Source: Deltaproteobacteria bacterium
Lineage (GTDB): Bacteria; Desulfobacterota; Desulfobaccia; Desulfobaccales; 0-14-0-80-60-11
Reading direction: 5' to 3'
Assembly (NCBI GenBank): GCA_016874945.1
Contig: VGSO01000028.1
Coordinates: 1-14,921 of the forward strand
Length of the DNA: 14,921 nucleotides
Shown: positions 1-6,756 of the stretch, piece by piece
How the letters are laid out: each line of letters opens with the position of its first letter
Position numbering within the stretch: position 1 is the stretch's first letter
Notes under the pieces: model-generated
Told to the model about the DNA's origin: nothing
Databases searched by the model: none
What the model saw: only the letters and a program-made list of their open reading frames with translations
Made by a program: the position numbers and the translations under genes

Positions 1-119
1 ACCATTGTTGGAAAAATTGGCGTCAAATCTCGATGGATTTAAGGGAACCGCCACGCAAGAGATTGTTACAATTAGATATTTTGGAAACCCTGTCAATTTT
101 CAAATGATCCTTAAGTTAG

Positions 120-473
120 CGCTTATGGGAGTTGGGGGAGAGGCCCGCGGCTTATATCGTTATCCTGGGGGACCAGGGAATTGCCCAGGATTTCGGCGTG
201 GACCACGGCATCGCGGCCCAGAGCATCCTCCTGGGCGCCCGGGAAAAGGGCCTGGGGGGCTGCATGATCGGCTCCATCCAGCGGGACCGTCTGCGGGAAC
301 TGCTTGCCATCCCGGGAAAATACGACATCCTACTAGTCCTGGCCCTGGGCCGGCCCCGGGAAGAGGTGGTAATTGAAGAAGTCGGCCCGGGAGGCGACAT
401 CAAGTACTGGCGGGACGCCCAGGGAGTCCACCACGTGCCCAAGCGACGCCTGGAAGACATTATCCTTAATTAA
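120..473 (+). pseudogene. nitroreductase family protein, C-terminal fragment (5' truncated)
   Basis: The frame ending at the TAA at 471-473 reads GERPAAYIVILGD, then a stretch with FGVDHGIAAQSILLGAREKG and GLGGCMIGSI, then a tail GDIKYWRD-GVHHVPKR. This is the C-terminal half of a small FMN-dependent nitroreductase-family flavoprotein; these are usually about 170-190 residues, and about 115 are present. The frame is closed upstream by a TAG at 117-119, and only a TTG at 132 could serve as start, without a convincing ribosome binding site. Bases 1-119 are clearly AT-richer than the GC-rich coding part, and none of their frames resembles the N-terminal FMN-binding half (no SxRRF-type motif). 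I read this as a broken gene with a junction near 120-126. A functional short protein is unlikely because half of the flavin site would be missing. The substrate cannot be told from sequence. Confidence 0.6.
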
Positions 474-491
474 CTTATTGAAATGATAACT

Positions 492-507
492 CAACTTTTG
501 AAAGTTG
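492..507. repeat. short palindrome, 7-bp arms
   Basis: CAACTTT (492-498), a two-base spacer TG, then AAAGTTG (501-507). It lies between the convergent nitroreductase fragment and the anti-sigma gene. It could be an operator-like site or chance in an AT-rich spacer; no role is assigned. Confidence 0.3.
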
Positions 508-523
508 CGCAGACCCGGCGTGT

Positions 524-547
524 TTTGCCATTGGACAGTCTGGCAAA
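524..547. repeat. stem-loop in the convergent spacer
   Basis: TTTGCCA (524-530) pairs with TGGCAAA (541-547) around a ten-base loop. A T-run at 571-578 follows further downstream on the plus strand, too far from the stem for a standard terminator. It may contribute to transcription end between the two convergent units, but this is weak. Nothing else is visible in 474-608. Confidence 0.25.
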
Positions 548-608
548 GATAATTAAAGTCCTGGTCGGTTTTTTTTAAAGAAGCGGTCAGGCCGGTTTTC
601 TGGTCACT

Positions 609-1205
609 TCAGAAGGAAGGATTGAGATCGACAAAAATATCTTTTTCGAGGGTGGTAAGCCGTCCTTGAAAATTGTTTCTCCAAGCCAAGTCCCGAGCCG
701 CGATCAAAATCTTGGCGGGGCCGGTTTTCAGTTGCAGGGTCTCGGCGTCCAGCACCACGGTAATCTCCACCTTTTTTTTGGTGGAACCTATTATTCCCAA
801 AAATCTCCCCGGCTGCTTAACTTCATGGGACAACACCTCTATTTCCTGTCCTTCCTGGATAAGGGTTACCTTAAGGTGCCTCAGTCCACTATCTGTATCT
901 CCGGCTTCCAGCCAGACATCAGCGCGAGAATCCATGAATATTATTACAGGGTTAATATTAATCCAGGGGTCATGCCGATCTATATTTGTCAGGACCAGCC
1001 ATCCCAAAATTACGGCCATCGCGGCTGCGGCCCAAGCAAGGATTCTTCTGGGCGCCATTGAGGCAGGAACTGGGCGAGCCTGGACGCGTATCTCCCGCAT
1101 CAATTCTTGCCGCCATTCCGACGGAAACTGGACATCCTCCCGTCTTCGGTAAGCTGAAATCAGGGCTTCTTCTATCTTATCGACCTGTTTTTTGGATATT
1201 TTCAT
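609..1205 (-). CDS. membrane-anchored anti-sigma factor-like protein with extracytoplasmic M23-associated-type domain
   Basis: A 198-residue protein. The start is the ATG at 1205-1203, which overlaps the stop of the upstream sigma gene as ATGA; the longer open frame (to 1301) lies wholly inside that gene and is discarded. Residues 1-52 are charged and presumably cytoplasmic, with no HxxxCxxC zinc anti-sigma motif. Residues about 55-75 (ILAWAAAAMAVILGWLVL) form one membrane segment preceded by RR, consistent with N-in topology. Residues about 84-198 form a beta-rich outer domain ending in IAARDLAWRNNFQGR and EKDIFVDLNP. That pattern (LxxGxAxLxVxARDxSWRNxxxGNxT..VDxxPP) resembles the domain N-terminal to M23 endopeptidases in Desulfobacterota. 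Position and translational coupling argue for an anti-sigma role: binding the ECF factor and releasing it on an envelope signal. The family match is from memory of the motif, so function is inferred. Confidence 0.65.
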   Translation of the reverse strand: MKISKKQVDKIEEALISAYRRREDVQFPSEWRQELMREIRVQARPVPASMAPRRILAWAAAAMAVILGWLVLTNIDRHDPWININPVIIFMDSRADVWLEAGDTDSGLRHLKVTLIQEGQEIEVLSHEVKQPGRFLGIIGSTKKKVEITVVLDAETLQLKTGPAKILIAARDLAWRNNFQGRLTTLEKDIFVDLNPSF

Positions 1206-1798
1206 GCCGTGCCCTTGTCTGGGGGTAGAATTGTGGAAAGAATCTTCCGAAGCTTCCTCCGGGCCCGGTATGCCTGAATCTTTACCCGGGCAATACTCCA
1301 ACCCAAGAGTTTCGCCGACTCGGCCAACGAATATTCATTCAGGTAGGTCATGGTCAGAACCGTCCTTTCTGCCGCGGACAGTTGGCCCAAGGCCCATTGG
1401 AGCAAATCCCTGGCCTCTATCCTATCTTTTTCCTGTTCCAAAGATTGGTCTAACAAAAGATGGGAGACCAAGCCGGAACAATCGTCAGGGAGTGGACAAG
1501 CCAGCTGTTTGTTTCGTTTATAATAATCCCGCCAAAAATCATGACAACATCTTACAGCTATTTTAGAAAGCCAGTGTTTAAACGGACTGGTTCCTTTAAA
1601 ACTCTTTAACGATTGATAAGCCTGGATAAAGGTGTCGTGGGCAACTTCCGCCCAGCTGTCTCTGGGGACATGGTTCCCGACAATTCGCGCCACATGGTCT
1701 TGGTATCTATCTATCAGGATTTCAAAGGAATTAATGTTTCCCGAGAGGATATCACCAATGACCGAGGCATCATCAGAAACTTGATCGCCGACGTTCAT
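1202..1798 (-). CDS. ECF-type RNA polymerase sigma factor (sigma-70 family)
   Basis: A 198-residue sigma factor with the two-domain ECF plan. Sigma-2 spans about residues 22-92 (FEILIDRYQDHVARIV, EVAHDTFIQAYQSL, then PFKHWLSKIAVRCCHDFWR, the -10 recognition part). A linker follows, then sigma-4 at about 132-188 (LSAAERTVLTM, YSLAESAKLLGWSIARVKIQ, then a basic RARRKLRKIL) forming the -35-binding helix-turn-helix. The chosen start is the ATG at 1798-1796. The open frame extends to 1915, but the extra N-terminus (MQYIGIIRN...) is unlike any sigma factor, and a TATAAT on the minus strand at 1841-1836 puts a plausible transcript start just upstream of 1798. No clear Shine-Dalgarno is visible. The stop overlaps the anti-sigma start, so the two are translationally coupled. 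It probably directs RNA polymerase to envelope-related promoters; targets are unknown. Confidence 0.9.
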   Translation of the reverse strand: MNVGDQVSDDASVIGDILSGNINSFEILIDRYQDHVARIVGNHVPRDSWAEVAHDTFIQAYQSLKSFKGTSPFKHWLSKIAVRCCHDFWRDYYKRNKQLACPLPDDCSGLVSHLLLDQSLEQEKDRIEARDLLQWALGQLSAAERTVLTMTYLNEYSLAESAKLLGWSIARVKIQAYRARRKLRKILSTILPPDKGTA

Positions 1799-1835
1799 TT
1801 TGACGAGTGGGAAAGAAAGATTATGCCCCGACTTT

Positions 1836-1841
1836 ATTATA
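1836..1841 (-). promoter_or_regulatory. candidate -10 element for the ECF sigma/anti-sigma operon
   Basis: The minus strand reads a perfect TATAAT here, about 37 bases before the chosen sigma start. A TTGGCA lies upstream but only 14 bases away, too short for a normal spacer, so the -35 contact is poor. An activator or weak use is possible. It supports the pair having its own transcript separate from the response regulator 122 bases upstream. Confidence 0.35.
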
Positions 1842-1919
1842 AAGGGGCGTAACAGTGCCAAGCACTCTCCTCTCCAAGCAAGAGCCGGATTCCGGATTAT
1901 TCCTATATATTGCATTGTT

Positions 1920-2567
1920 TCAGGCAGGTGTCAACCCCTCCCTAACGGCAAATTTGGTAAGCCCGGCTATATTCTTAATATTTAATTTCTGCATGATATT
2001 TCCCCGATAGGTTTCGATAGTTTTTACGCTCAGGTACAAGCTATCGGCAATTTGAGCCGTAGTTTTCCCTTCGGCGATTAGTTGCAGCACCTCCGATTCC
2101 CGATGAGATAAGTGAGGAGAAACAGTTGAATCCGAAATTAGGGAAGGACCGCTATAGTCTGCCACCATGATATCAGTCACTTCCTGGCAGAGGTAAGCTT
2201 TATTGGTCAACACCGTGCGGATTGCCTGGGCCAACTCTTTAAACGAACAAAATTTAAGCAGGTAGCCCGACGCTCCTGCCTTAAGCATTTTCAGGACATG
2301 TCGCTTATCGGAGAGATCCGAAAGGGCAATCACCTTAATGTTGGGGAACTCGGAACGGATAAGGCTCGTGGCGACAATACCGTTCATCTCGGGCATGCAT
2401 ATATCCATGATAATTACGTCCGGTTTTAATTCCTTTGCCAGCCTCACCGCCGACCGCCCATCCTCAGCCGCCGCTATAAATTCCATGTCATTTTCTCGTT
2501 CCAGCAAGCTGTGAATTCCTTCTCTGGTGATCTGGTGATCATCGACAACCATAACCTTAATTTTCAT
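1920..2567 (-). CDS. NarL/FixJ-family two-component response regulator
   Basis: A 215-residue receiver plus LuxR-type DNA-binding protein, full length for the family. The receiver (residues about 3-120) has the acidic pair D9/D10, the phospho-acceptor D55 in VIIMDICMPEMNG, S83 (or the equivalent Thr/Ser position) in IALSD, and the conserved K105 in SGYLLK. The C-terminal helix-turn-helix (about 152-212) reads LSHRESEVLQLIAEGKTTAQ, then IADSLYLSVKTIETYRGNIM, closely matching the GerE consensus. The start ATG at 2567-2565 is preceded by AAGAGG at a good distance. No histidine kinase is encoded in the window, so the partner is elsewhere and the signal unknown. It lies upstream of the ECF pair on the same strand and divergent from the exported subtilase, so either could be a target. 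A sigma-54-like site lies about 180 bases upstream. Confidence 0.93.
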   Translation of the reverse strand: MKIKVMVVDDHQITREGIHSLLERENDMEFIAAAEDGRSAVRLAKELKPDVIIMDICMPEMNGIVATSLIRSEFPNIKVIALSDLSDKRHVLKMLKAGASGYLLKFCSFKELAQAIRTVLTNKAYLCQEVTDIMVADYSGPSLISDSTVSPHLSHRESEVLQLIAEGKTTAQIADSLYLSVKTIETYRGNIMQKLNIKNIAGLTKFAVREGLTPA

Positions 2568-2746
2568 GATAACCTCTTAATTTGGGCCATTGTCATTAAT
2601 AAGAACCTTCCCAAAATATTCAGCGGTGGAACGATTATCCGCTGGCGCCAGGGGATCTTATCCTTAATGTCGTTTCCTAATAGAAGAAAGTTACAAAAAA
2701 TTATTATTAAATTAAAAAGGATTTCATTTTTTTCAGCAGAAGCTGA

Positions 2747-2763
2747 AGCAGGCCTGGTGCCAA
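2747..2763 (-). promoter_or_regulatory. candidate sigma-54 (RpoN) promoter
   Basis: The minus strand reads TTGGCACCAGGCCTGCT. Compared with the consensus YTGGCACGNNNNTTGCW it keeps the -24 TGGCAC and the -12 TGC with exactly ten bases between the invariant GG and GC; the two departures are C for G after TGGCAC and C for the first T of TTGC. It points at the response regulator, which would give a leader of roughly 170 bases. The regulator itself has no AAA+ domain, so an RpoN activator would have to be supplied from elsewhere. Confidence 0.45.
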
Positions 2764-2767
2764 AAGA

Positions 2768-2793
2768 GGTTGAGAGTCTCATTTTTCTCAACC
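2768..2793. repeat. inverted repeat, possible operator
   Basis: GGTTGAGA (2768-2775) and TCTCAACC (2786-2793) are perfect 8-bp arms around a ten-base spacer. The pair sits immediately upstream of the sigma-54-like site when read on the minus strand, a position fitting an activator or regulator binding site, though RpoN enhancers usually lie further upstream. No T-run follows in either direction to suggest a terminator. Confidence 0.35.
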
Positions 2794-2990
2794 GGCCCCC
2801 GCGAAATCGGGTTTCCCCGCAGCTCTTCAACTTCTAAGATTTCCAGCTCCCATAAGACATTCCTCCCTTAAGTTTTCAGGGGTTCCCCGTTTCATTTTCG
2901 GGAATTCCGAAGCCCAAAAGCCGGAGTCCCCTAATTGAATCTTGCTTTTCTTTAACAAACAATAAGACCACTTGCAGGGTTAAGGCCAAC

Positions 2991-2997
2991 AAGGAGG
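2991..2997 (+). promoter_or_regulatory. strong ribosome binding site of the subtilase gene
   Basis: AAGGAGG ends five bases before the ATG at 3003, a near-perfect Shine-Dalgarno that fixes the start. It is the strongest ribosome binding site in the window. Confidence 0.9.
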
Positions 2998-3002
2998 AAC
3001 CC

Positions 3003-5711
3003 ATGGGGAGAAAATGTTTATTAGCTTTTTGCTTGTCCGTTCTGTCTCTGGCATTACTGGGCTCTCATAACTTGGCCCTGGCCCAGGTTGATGATCTGGT
3101 TACTCATAAACTGGCGGAAACGAAAGGGCACAAATTTGCCCCGGATGAGCTTTTGGTAAAGTTTAAAAACTCCCCCGCTCCGGTCACAGATCTGCCCGGC
3201 AAGGAGCACTTCCGCGCTCTCACCGGCGCCCAGGCCGCGGACTATGCCGCGGCCCTGCCCGCCAAAGCCCGGATGGCCTTGCAACAGGTGCAGGGGAAGG
3301 TAGTCCGCGCCCACCCGCACCTGGGGCTGCTTAAAGTAAAACTCCCCAAGGCGACTTCGGTGGGCCAGACCATTGAGGCTTTGCACCGCAGCGGCGCAGT
3401 GGAATATGCCGAGCCTAATTATCTGATTGAGGCCCAAGCCACTCTTCCCAATGATCCCAAGTTTGCTCAACAGTGGGCGCTGAATAATACGAAGGTGGAC
3501 GCCGACATCGATGCCCCGGAGGCTTGGGGGGCTTACGGCACGGATGGTTCCAAAACCGTGGTGGCGGTGATCGATACCGGGGTGGATTACAACCACCCTG
3601 AATTACAAACTAATATGTGGACCAATCCCAAAGAGGCCGCCGGAACCCCCGGAGTCGATGACGATTCCAATAACTGGCTGGATGACATCTATGGGGTAAA
3701 TGTTTCGGTTACCCCCAGCAATGTCGAGCCCATGGATAATAACGGTCACGGCACCGGGTTGGCCGGGGTGATCGGAGGGGGCGGCAATAACAATGTAGGG
3801 ATCTCCGGCGTTAACTGGAGCGCCAAAATCATGGCCCTCAAGGCCTTAAACCAATACGGGTCCGGAACCGTGGAAGGCGCCATCACCTGCATCAATTACG
3901 CCCTGGTCAAAAAGGCCGATCCTGATTATCCCATCGACCGCCTGGTGATGGTCCTGGCCGCGAAACAGACCCCGTCGACTTATTCCAACGGCTTTTATGA
4001 CGCCATCCGGATTGCCCAAGACGCGGGAGTGCTGGTGGTGTGCGCCGGGGGTAACGACGACAGCGATAATGATATTTTTCCTTTTTATCCTGGCTCCTAT
4101 GACTTGCCCAACATCATCAGCGTAGGCGCTTCGGACAACACCGACCGCAGGCTCGGCTATGTGGACTACTTCAATAAGGGCAGCAATTACGGGATTGCCG
4201 CGGTTGACTTGTTCGCCCCGGGCAAAAACATTCTCTCCACCTATATGAAAGGAACCGCCGCCGATCATGAGAACGCCTACCGGCTTTTCACCGGCACTTC
4301 CATGGCCGCGGCCTACGTGGCCGGAGCTGCGGCGCTGGTGTGGAGCCAATATCCCACCCTCGACTGGAAGCAAGTCAAGGGCATGCTCCTGAATGGCGTG
4401 GACAACGGCCTGGCCAAGGATTTTCGGGCCATTTGCCTCACCGAAGGCCGGCTCAACCTGAACAAGTCCCTCAATCCCGGCCTGGTGGGCGCCCCGGCCA
4501 TTTTCTCAGTTACTCCCAGCCAGGCGCAGGTTGGCGATACCATTACCATTACCGGCATTAACTTTGGCCCCCAGGCTACCGGCTCCGTGAAATTTCAGGG
4601 AAAGGCTTTCCCCGCGGCCAACCTCGTGAGTTGGACCCAAGGAGCCGATTTTGACCGGATTAAGGTCACGATTCCGCCGGCCACGGTGATTCCCCAGGGA
4701 GTTGCCCGGTTAATTGTAAGCAATACCAATGGCCTCTCCCGGGGCGCCTCTTTTGCCAATACAAGTATGGAAACCGTGGTGGGTCACCTGATCCTGCCCC
4801 GGGGCTTCGCGGCCGGCGCCCAAGTCGGGTCGAATTTCTACGTGATCGGCGGCGACTGTATCTATGGTCTGACCGGACACGTGGAAAAGTATTCCTTTTT
4901 TAACCATCGCACCATTATCGATTCCAGGTGGATGATGCCCGTGCCGGTGAGCAACGCCGGGGCCGCGGCCATAGGCAACCTGGTCTACGTGGTGGGCGGT
5001 TTGAGCTATAACGGCATCGTGGATAAACTCCAGATTCTGGATACCACCACCATGACCTGGTCCGTGGGACCCCCGTTGCCCAAACCGATAATGCAAGCCG
5101 CGGTGGCCAGCTTGAACGGCAAGCTCTATGTTTTTGGCGGGCTGGATAAGACTTCACTTGTGGCCCCAGCCCTGAATACCACTTATGTATTTGATCCCGC
5201 CATCGGCACTTGGGAGACCAAGGCTTCGATGTTGCAGGCCGCCGCCTATGCAGCCGTTACTCCCAACAGCCTGAACAAAATCTGGGTGATGGGCGGTTTC
5301 TCGAAAAATGCTTTTGGGAACCAACAAGTGACCGTGCAGGAATATAACCCGGCCACCGATCTATGGCTGACCAAACCCCACCTGGTCAGGGCCCGGGCCG
5401 GCGCCGGGGCGGTCAATTACTTGACCAAGATATTCTGTCTCCATGGAACCGTAGCGGCCCCCTTGCCCAATACCACAAGATATGACGCCTATGATGACGG
5501 GGAGTGGTTTAAACCCGCGGCGGGTTATTGGATGCCATCCATCGCGCGTTATGTCGGTCCTTATGTCAATACCTGGATTGGCAGTTATACTCCGGGAGTG
5601 GGCCAATGGCGAAATAAAATTTTTGTCCTGGGGGGAATTACCGGGACCGCTCCCCCGCCATATTGTTACTATGTTACCAATAATGTTTGGGCCTTCACCC
5701 GGCCCTACTAA
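3003..5711 (+). CDS. exported S8 subtilisin-like protease with IPT/TIG domain and six-bladed kelch-like propeller
   Basis: A 902-residue exported protein. Residues 1-28 are a signal peptide ending ALAQ. About 40-145 resembles the fervidolysin/I9-type propeptide (PDELLVKFK ... GLLKVKLPKA ... AVEYAEPNY). The S8 domain (about 150-490) has the triad D191 (VVAVIDTGVDYNHPEL), H249 (NNGHGTG) and S433 (GTSMAAAYVAGAAALV), with N351 (CAGGND) as oxyanion residue. About 499-585 is an IPT/TIG immunoglobulin-like domain (FSVTPSQAQVGDTITITGIN). Residues about 598-902 hold six kelch-type repeats (YVIGG, YVVGG, YVFGG, IWVMGG, a degenerate FCLHG, IFVLGG), enough for a closed propeller. Oddities: the usual HGTHVAG reads HGTGLAG, and the substrate-strand SxG motif appears replaced by VMVLAAK, so specificity or activity may differ. 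There is no sortase or autotransporter tail. It probably acts in the periplasm or outside the cell; substrates are unknown. Confidence 0.93.
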   Translation: MGRKCLLAFCLSVLSLALLGSHNLALAQVDDLVTHKLAETKGHKFAPDELLVKFKNSPAPVTDLPGKEHFRALTGAQAADYAAALPAKARMALQQVQGKVVRAHPHLGLLKVKLPKATSVGQTIEALHRSGAVEYAEPNYLIEAQATLPNDPKFAQQWALNNTKVDADIDAPEAWGAYGTDGSKTVVAVIDTGVDYNHPELQTNMWTNPKEAAGTPGVDDDSNNWLDDIYGVNVSVTPSNVEPMDNNGHGTGLAGVIGGGGNNNVGISGVNWSAKIMALKALNQYGSGTVEGAITCINYALVKKADPDYPIDRLVMVLAAKQTPSTYSNGFYDAIRIAQDAGVLVVCAGGNDDSDNDIFPFYPGSYDLPNIISVGASDNTDRRLGYVDYFNKGSNYGIAAVDLFAPGKNILSTYMKGTAADHENAYRLFTGTSMAAAYVAGAAALVWSQYPTLDWKQVKGMLLNGVDNGLAKDFRAICLTEGRLNLNKSLNPGLVGAPAIFSVTPSQAQVGDTITITGINFGPQATGSVKFQGKAFPAANLVSWTQGADFDRIKVTIPPATVIPQGVARLIVSNTNGLSRGASFANTSMETVVGHLILPRGFAAGAQVGSNFYVIGGDCIYGLTGHVEKYSFFNHRTIIDSRWMMPVPVSNAGAAAIGNLVYVVGGLSYNGIVDKLQILDTTTMTWSVGPPLPKPIMQAAVASLNGKLYVFGGLDKTSLVAPALNTTYVFDPAIGTWETKASMLQAAAYAAVTPNSLNKIWVMGGFSKNAFGNQQVTVQEYNPATDLWLTKPHLVRARAGAGAVNYLTKIFCLHGTVAAPLPNTTRYDAYDDGEWFKPAAGYWMPSIARYVGPYVNTWIGSYTPGVGQWRNKIFVLGGITGTAPPPYCYYVTNNVWAFTRPY

Positions 5712-5780
5712 TATGGTTTTCGGTCTTCGGTTTTCGGTAAAGATAATTACGGATTATCAATAAGTTACAGATTAAGTTTG

Positions 5781-5808
5781 TTGCACTTGAAAGAGAAAAT
5801 GGTATAAG
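5781..5808 (+). promoter_or_regulatory. candidate sigma-70 promoter for a short transcript
   Basis: TTGCAC (5781-5786), 16-base spacer, TATAAG (5803-5808). It lies after the subtilase stop and only about 30 bases before a strong terminator, with no plus-strand coding region between or beyond. It would start a transcript near 5815. Confidence 0.4.
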
Positions 5809-5814
5809 AGATAA

Positions 5815-5870
5815 GGGCCGCAAGGCCGGCAATATGCACGGGGCCAAGCCGTCCGGCTTGGCCCCTTTTT
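5815..5870 (+). ncRNA. candidate small RNA of about 55 nt
   Basis: Between the candidate promoter and the terminator the sequence can form GGCC-GCAA-GGCC (5816-5827), a stem capped by a GNRA-type tetraloop, followed by the 11-bp terminator stem. Promoter, two hairpins and T-run make a compact unit like a small RNA or an attenuator leader without a downstream gene. I recognise no known RNA family. It may equally be just the 3' end of the subtilase mRNA. Confidence 0.25.
5840..5870 (+). terminator. strong intrinsic terminator
   Basis: A perfect 11-bp GC-rich stem, GGGGCCAAGCC (5840-5850) with GGCTTGGCCCC (5855-5865), tetraloop GTCC, then TTTTT (5866-5870). It ends plus-strand transcription from the subtilase gene (130 bases upstream) and/or the short transcript, ahead of the convergent engB. 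Confidence 0.88.
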
Positions 5871-5930
5871 ATGCGCCATGTAGGGTGTTTTCTAATTTTT
5901 GGCTAACTCTCCGGCCTCCCTTTCTACTAC

Positions 5931-6593
5931 TCAATCCCTGGTGGCAACAGCGAAGGATTGCTGATCACGGGGGACTGGGGGGGATTGGTTTGAGCCCCCC
6001 AGGCATTGCAGCAGGCGGGCCCAGAGTTTGGCCCGGCCTTCATGAGTAGCCGCGGAGCACCACAGGAAATCTTCCATCGCCGGGCCATGAGGCGTCAGGG
6101 CCGCGGCAATTTCCTTAAGGCGGCGGCTCCGTTCCCCTTTCTTTAACTTATCCGCCTTGGTCAGGACCGGTATGGCCGTTCGCCCTTTTTCCTTCAATTT
6201 TTCCCAGAGGAAACGCTCCTCGGGTCCGGGCTGGCGCCGGCCGTCCTGGATAAACACCACCCCCACCAGACTCTCCCGTTCCTCCAGGTATTGCTGCAGG
6301 AGGCGCCCCCAAGCGGCCTTGACTTCCGCCGGCGCCTTGGCGTAGCCATAACCCGGCAGGTCCACGAAATACCAGAGGCCGTTGATCAGGAAAAAATTCA
6401 AACACCGGGTGCAGCCCGGAGTGGCGCTGGTGCGCACCAGCTTGCGCCGGCCCAGCAACGCATTGATTAGGGAGGACTTCCCCACGTTGGACCGGCCCAG
6501 AAAGGCCACCTCCGGCAGGCCGTCCCGGGGCAGTTGGCCGGCCTGGAGGACGCTCAGGCAAAATTCGGCGGAATGGATCTTGGGGATAGACAT
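5931..6593 (-). CDS. engB: ribosome biogenesis GTP-binding protein EngB (YihA/YsxC)
   Basis: A 220-residue GTPase of the TrmE-Era-EngA-YihA class, needed for large ribosomal subunit assembly in many bacteria. GTP-binding motifs are in order: G1 GRSNVGKSS (residues 33-41), the G2 threonine in TPGCTR (about 58-63), G3 DLPGYG (78-83), G4 TKAD (145-148) and G5 CSA (179-181). The family signature LNFFLINGLWYFVDLPGYGY is present. A cysteine (C61) sits where many family members have Arg or Lys in PGRTQ. About 20 residues after the last helix (SNQSPPVPRDQQSF...) are a low-complexity tail. The start ATG at 6593-6591 gives the usual short N-terminal strand, but there is no obvious Shine-Dalgarno. A promoter (6629-6656) lies about 30 bases upstream. 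It is monocistronic here and convergent with the subtilase gene. Confidence 0.95.
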   Translation of the reverse strand: MSIPKIHSAEFCLSVLQAGQLPRDGLPEVAFLGRSNVGKSSLINALLGRRKLVRTSATPGCTRCLNFFLINGLWYFVDLPGYGYAKAPAEVKAAWGRLLQQYLEERESLVGVVFIQDGRRQPGPEERFLWEKLKEKGRTAIPVLTKADKLKKGERSRRLKEIAAALTPHGPAMEDFLWCSAATHEGRAKLWARLLQCLGGSNQSPPVPRDQQSFAVATRD

Positions 6594-6628
6594 GAGATAG
6601 CGCTGCCGTATCAGTTATGCTTGCAAGG

Positions 6629-6656
6629 ATTATAACAGAACCCGGTTAAAAGTCAG
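6629..6656 (-). promoter_or_regulatory. candidate engB sigma-70 promoter
   Basis: On the minus strand, CTGACT (6656-6651), a 16-base spacer, then a perfect TATAAT (6634-6629). Transcription would begin near 6622, about 30 bases before the engB ATG. Confidence 0.55.
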
Positions 6657-6756
6657 GAAGGGACGTCCAGCTTTCATCCATTAATTCGCTTTGGGCAATA
6701 TTTCCAGGGACCGGGATTTCTTCCCATTGCAAGACTAGGTATTTCGTTTATTAATA

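Larger units (their letters stand above)
2568..3002. other. divergent intergenic region between response regulator and subtilase
   Basis: This 435-base spacer is the control region for both divergent genes. It holds a sigma-54-like site on the minus strand (2747-2763), an 8-bp inverted repeat (2768-2775 with 2786-2793), GGGGTTCCCC (2879-2888), TTCGG-GAATT-CCGAA (2897-2911), and the ribosome binding site of the plus-strand gene (2991-2997). An open frame at 2564-2830 minus overlaps the regulator by ATGA but has no recognisable features. No convincing sigma-70 promoter for the subtilase was found by eye. Confidence 0.6.

Noticed and set aside
2..376. Long plus-strand open frame running from the window start across the nitroreductase fragment in another frame
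   Set aside because: From about 140 it is a frame shadow rich in Gly/Pro/Arg; before that it matches no family I know and lies in AT-rich sequence.
1836..1861. TTGGCA with TATAAT as a full sigma-70 promoter for the ECF operon
   Set aside because: The spacer is only 14 bases; only the -10 element is kept as a weak candidate.
2564..2830. 88-codon open frame on the minus strand overlapping the response regulator start by ATGA
   Set aside because: No recognisable motifs, odd composition, no ribosome binding site seen, and it runs across the sigma-54-like site and inverted repeat; the overlap is probably chance.
5716..5737. Repeat-like GGTTTTCGGTCTTCGGTTTTCGGT after the subtilase stop as an attachment site
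   Set aside because: It is a short slippage-like repetition with no tRNA, integrase or second copy in view.
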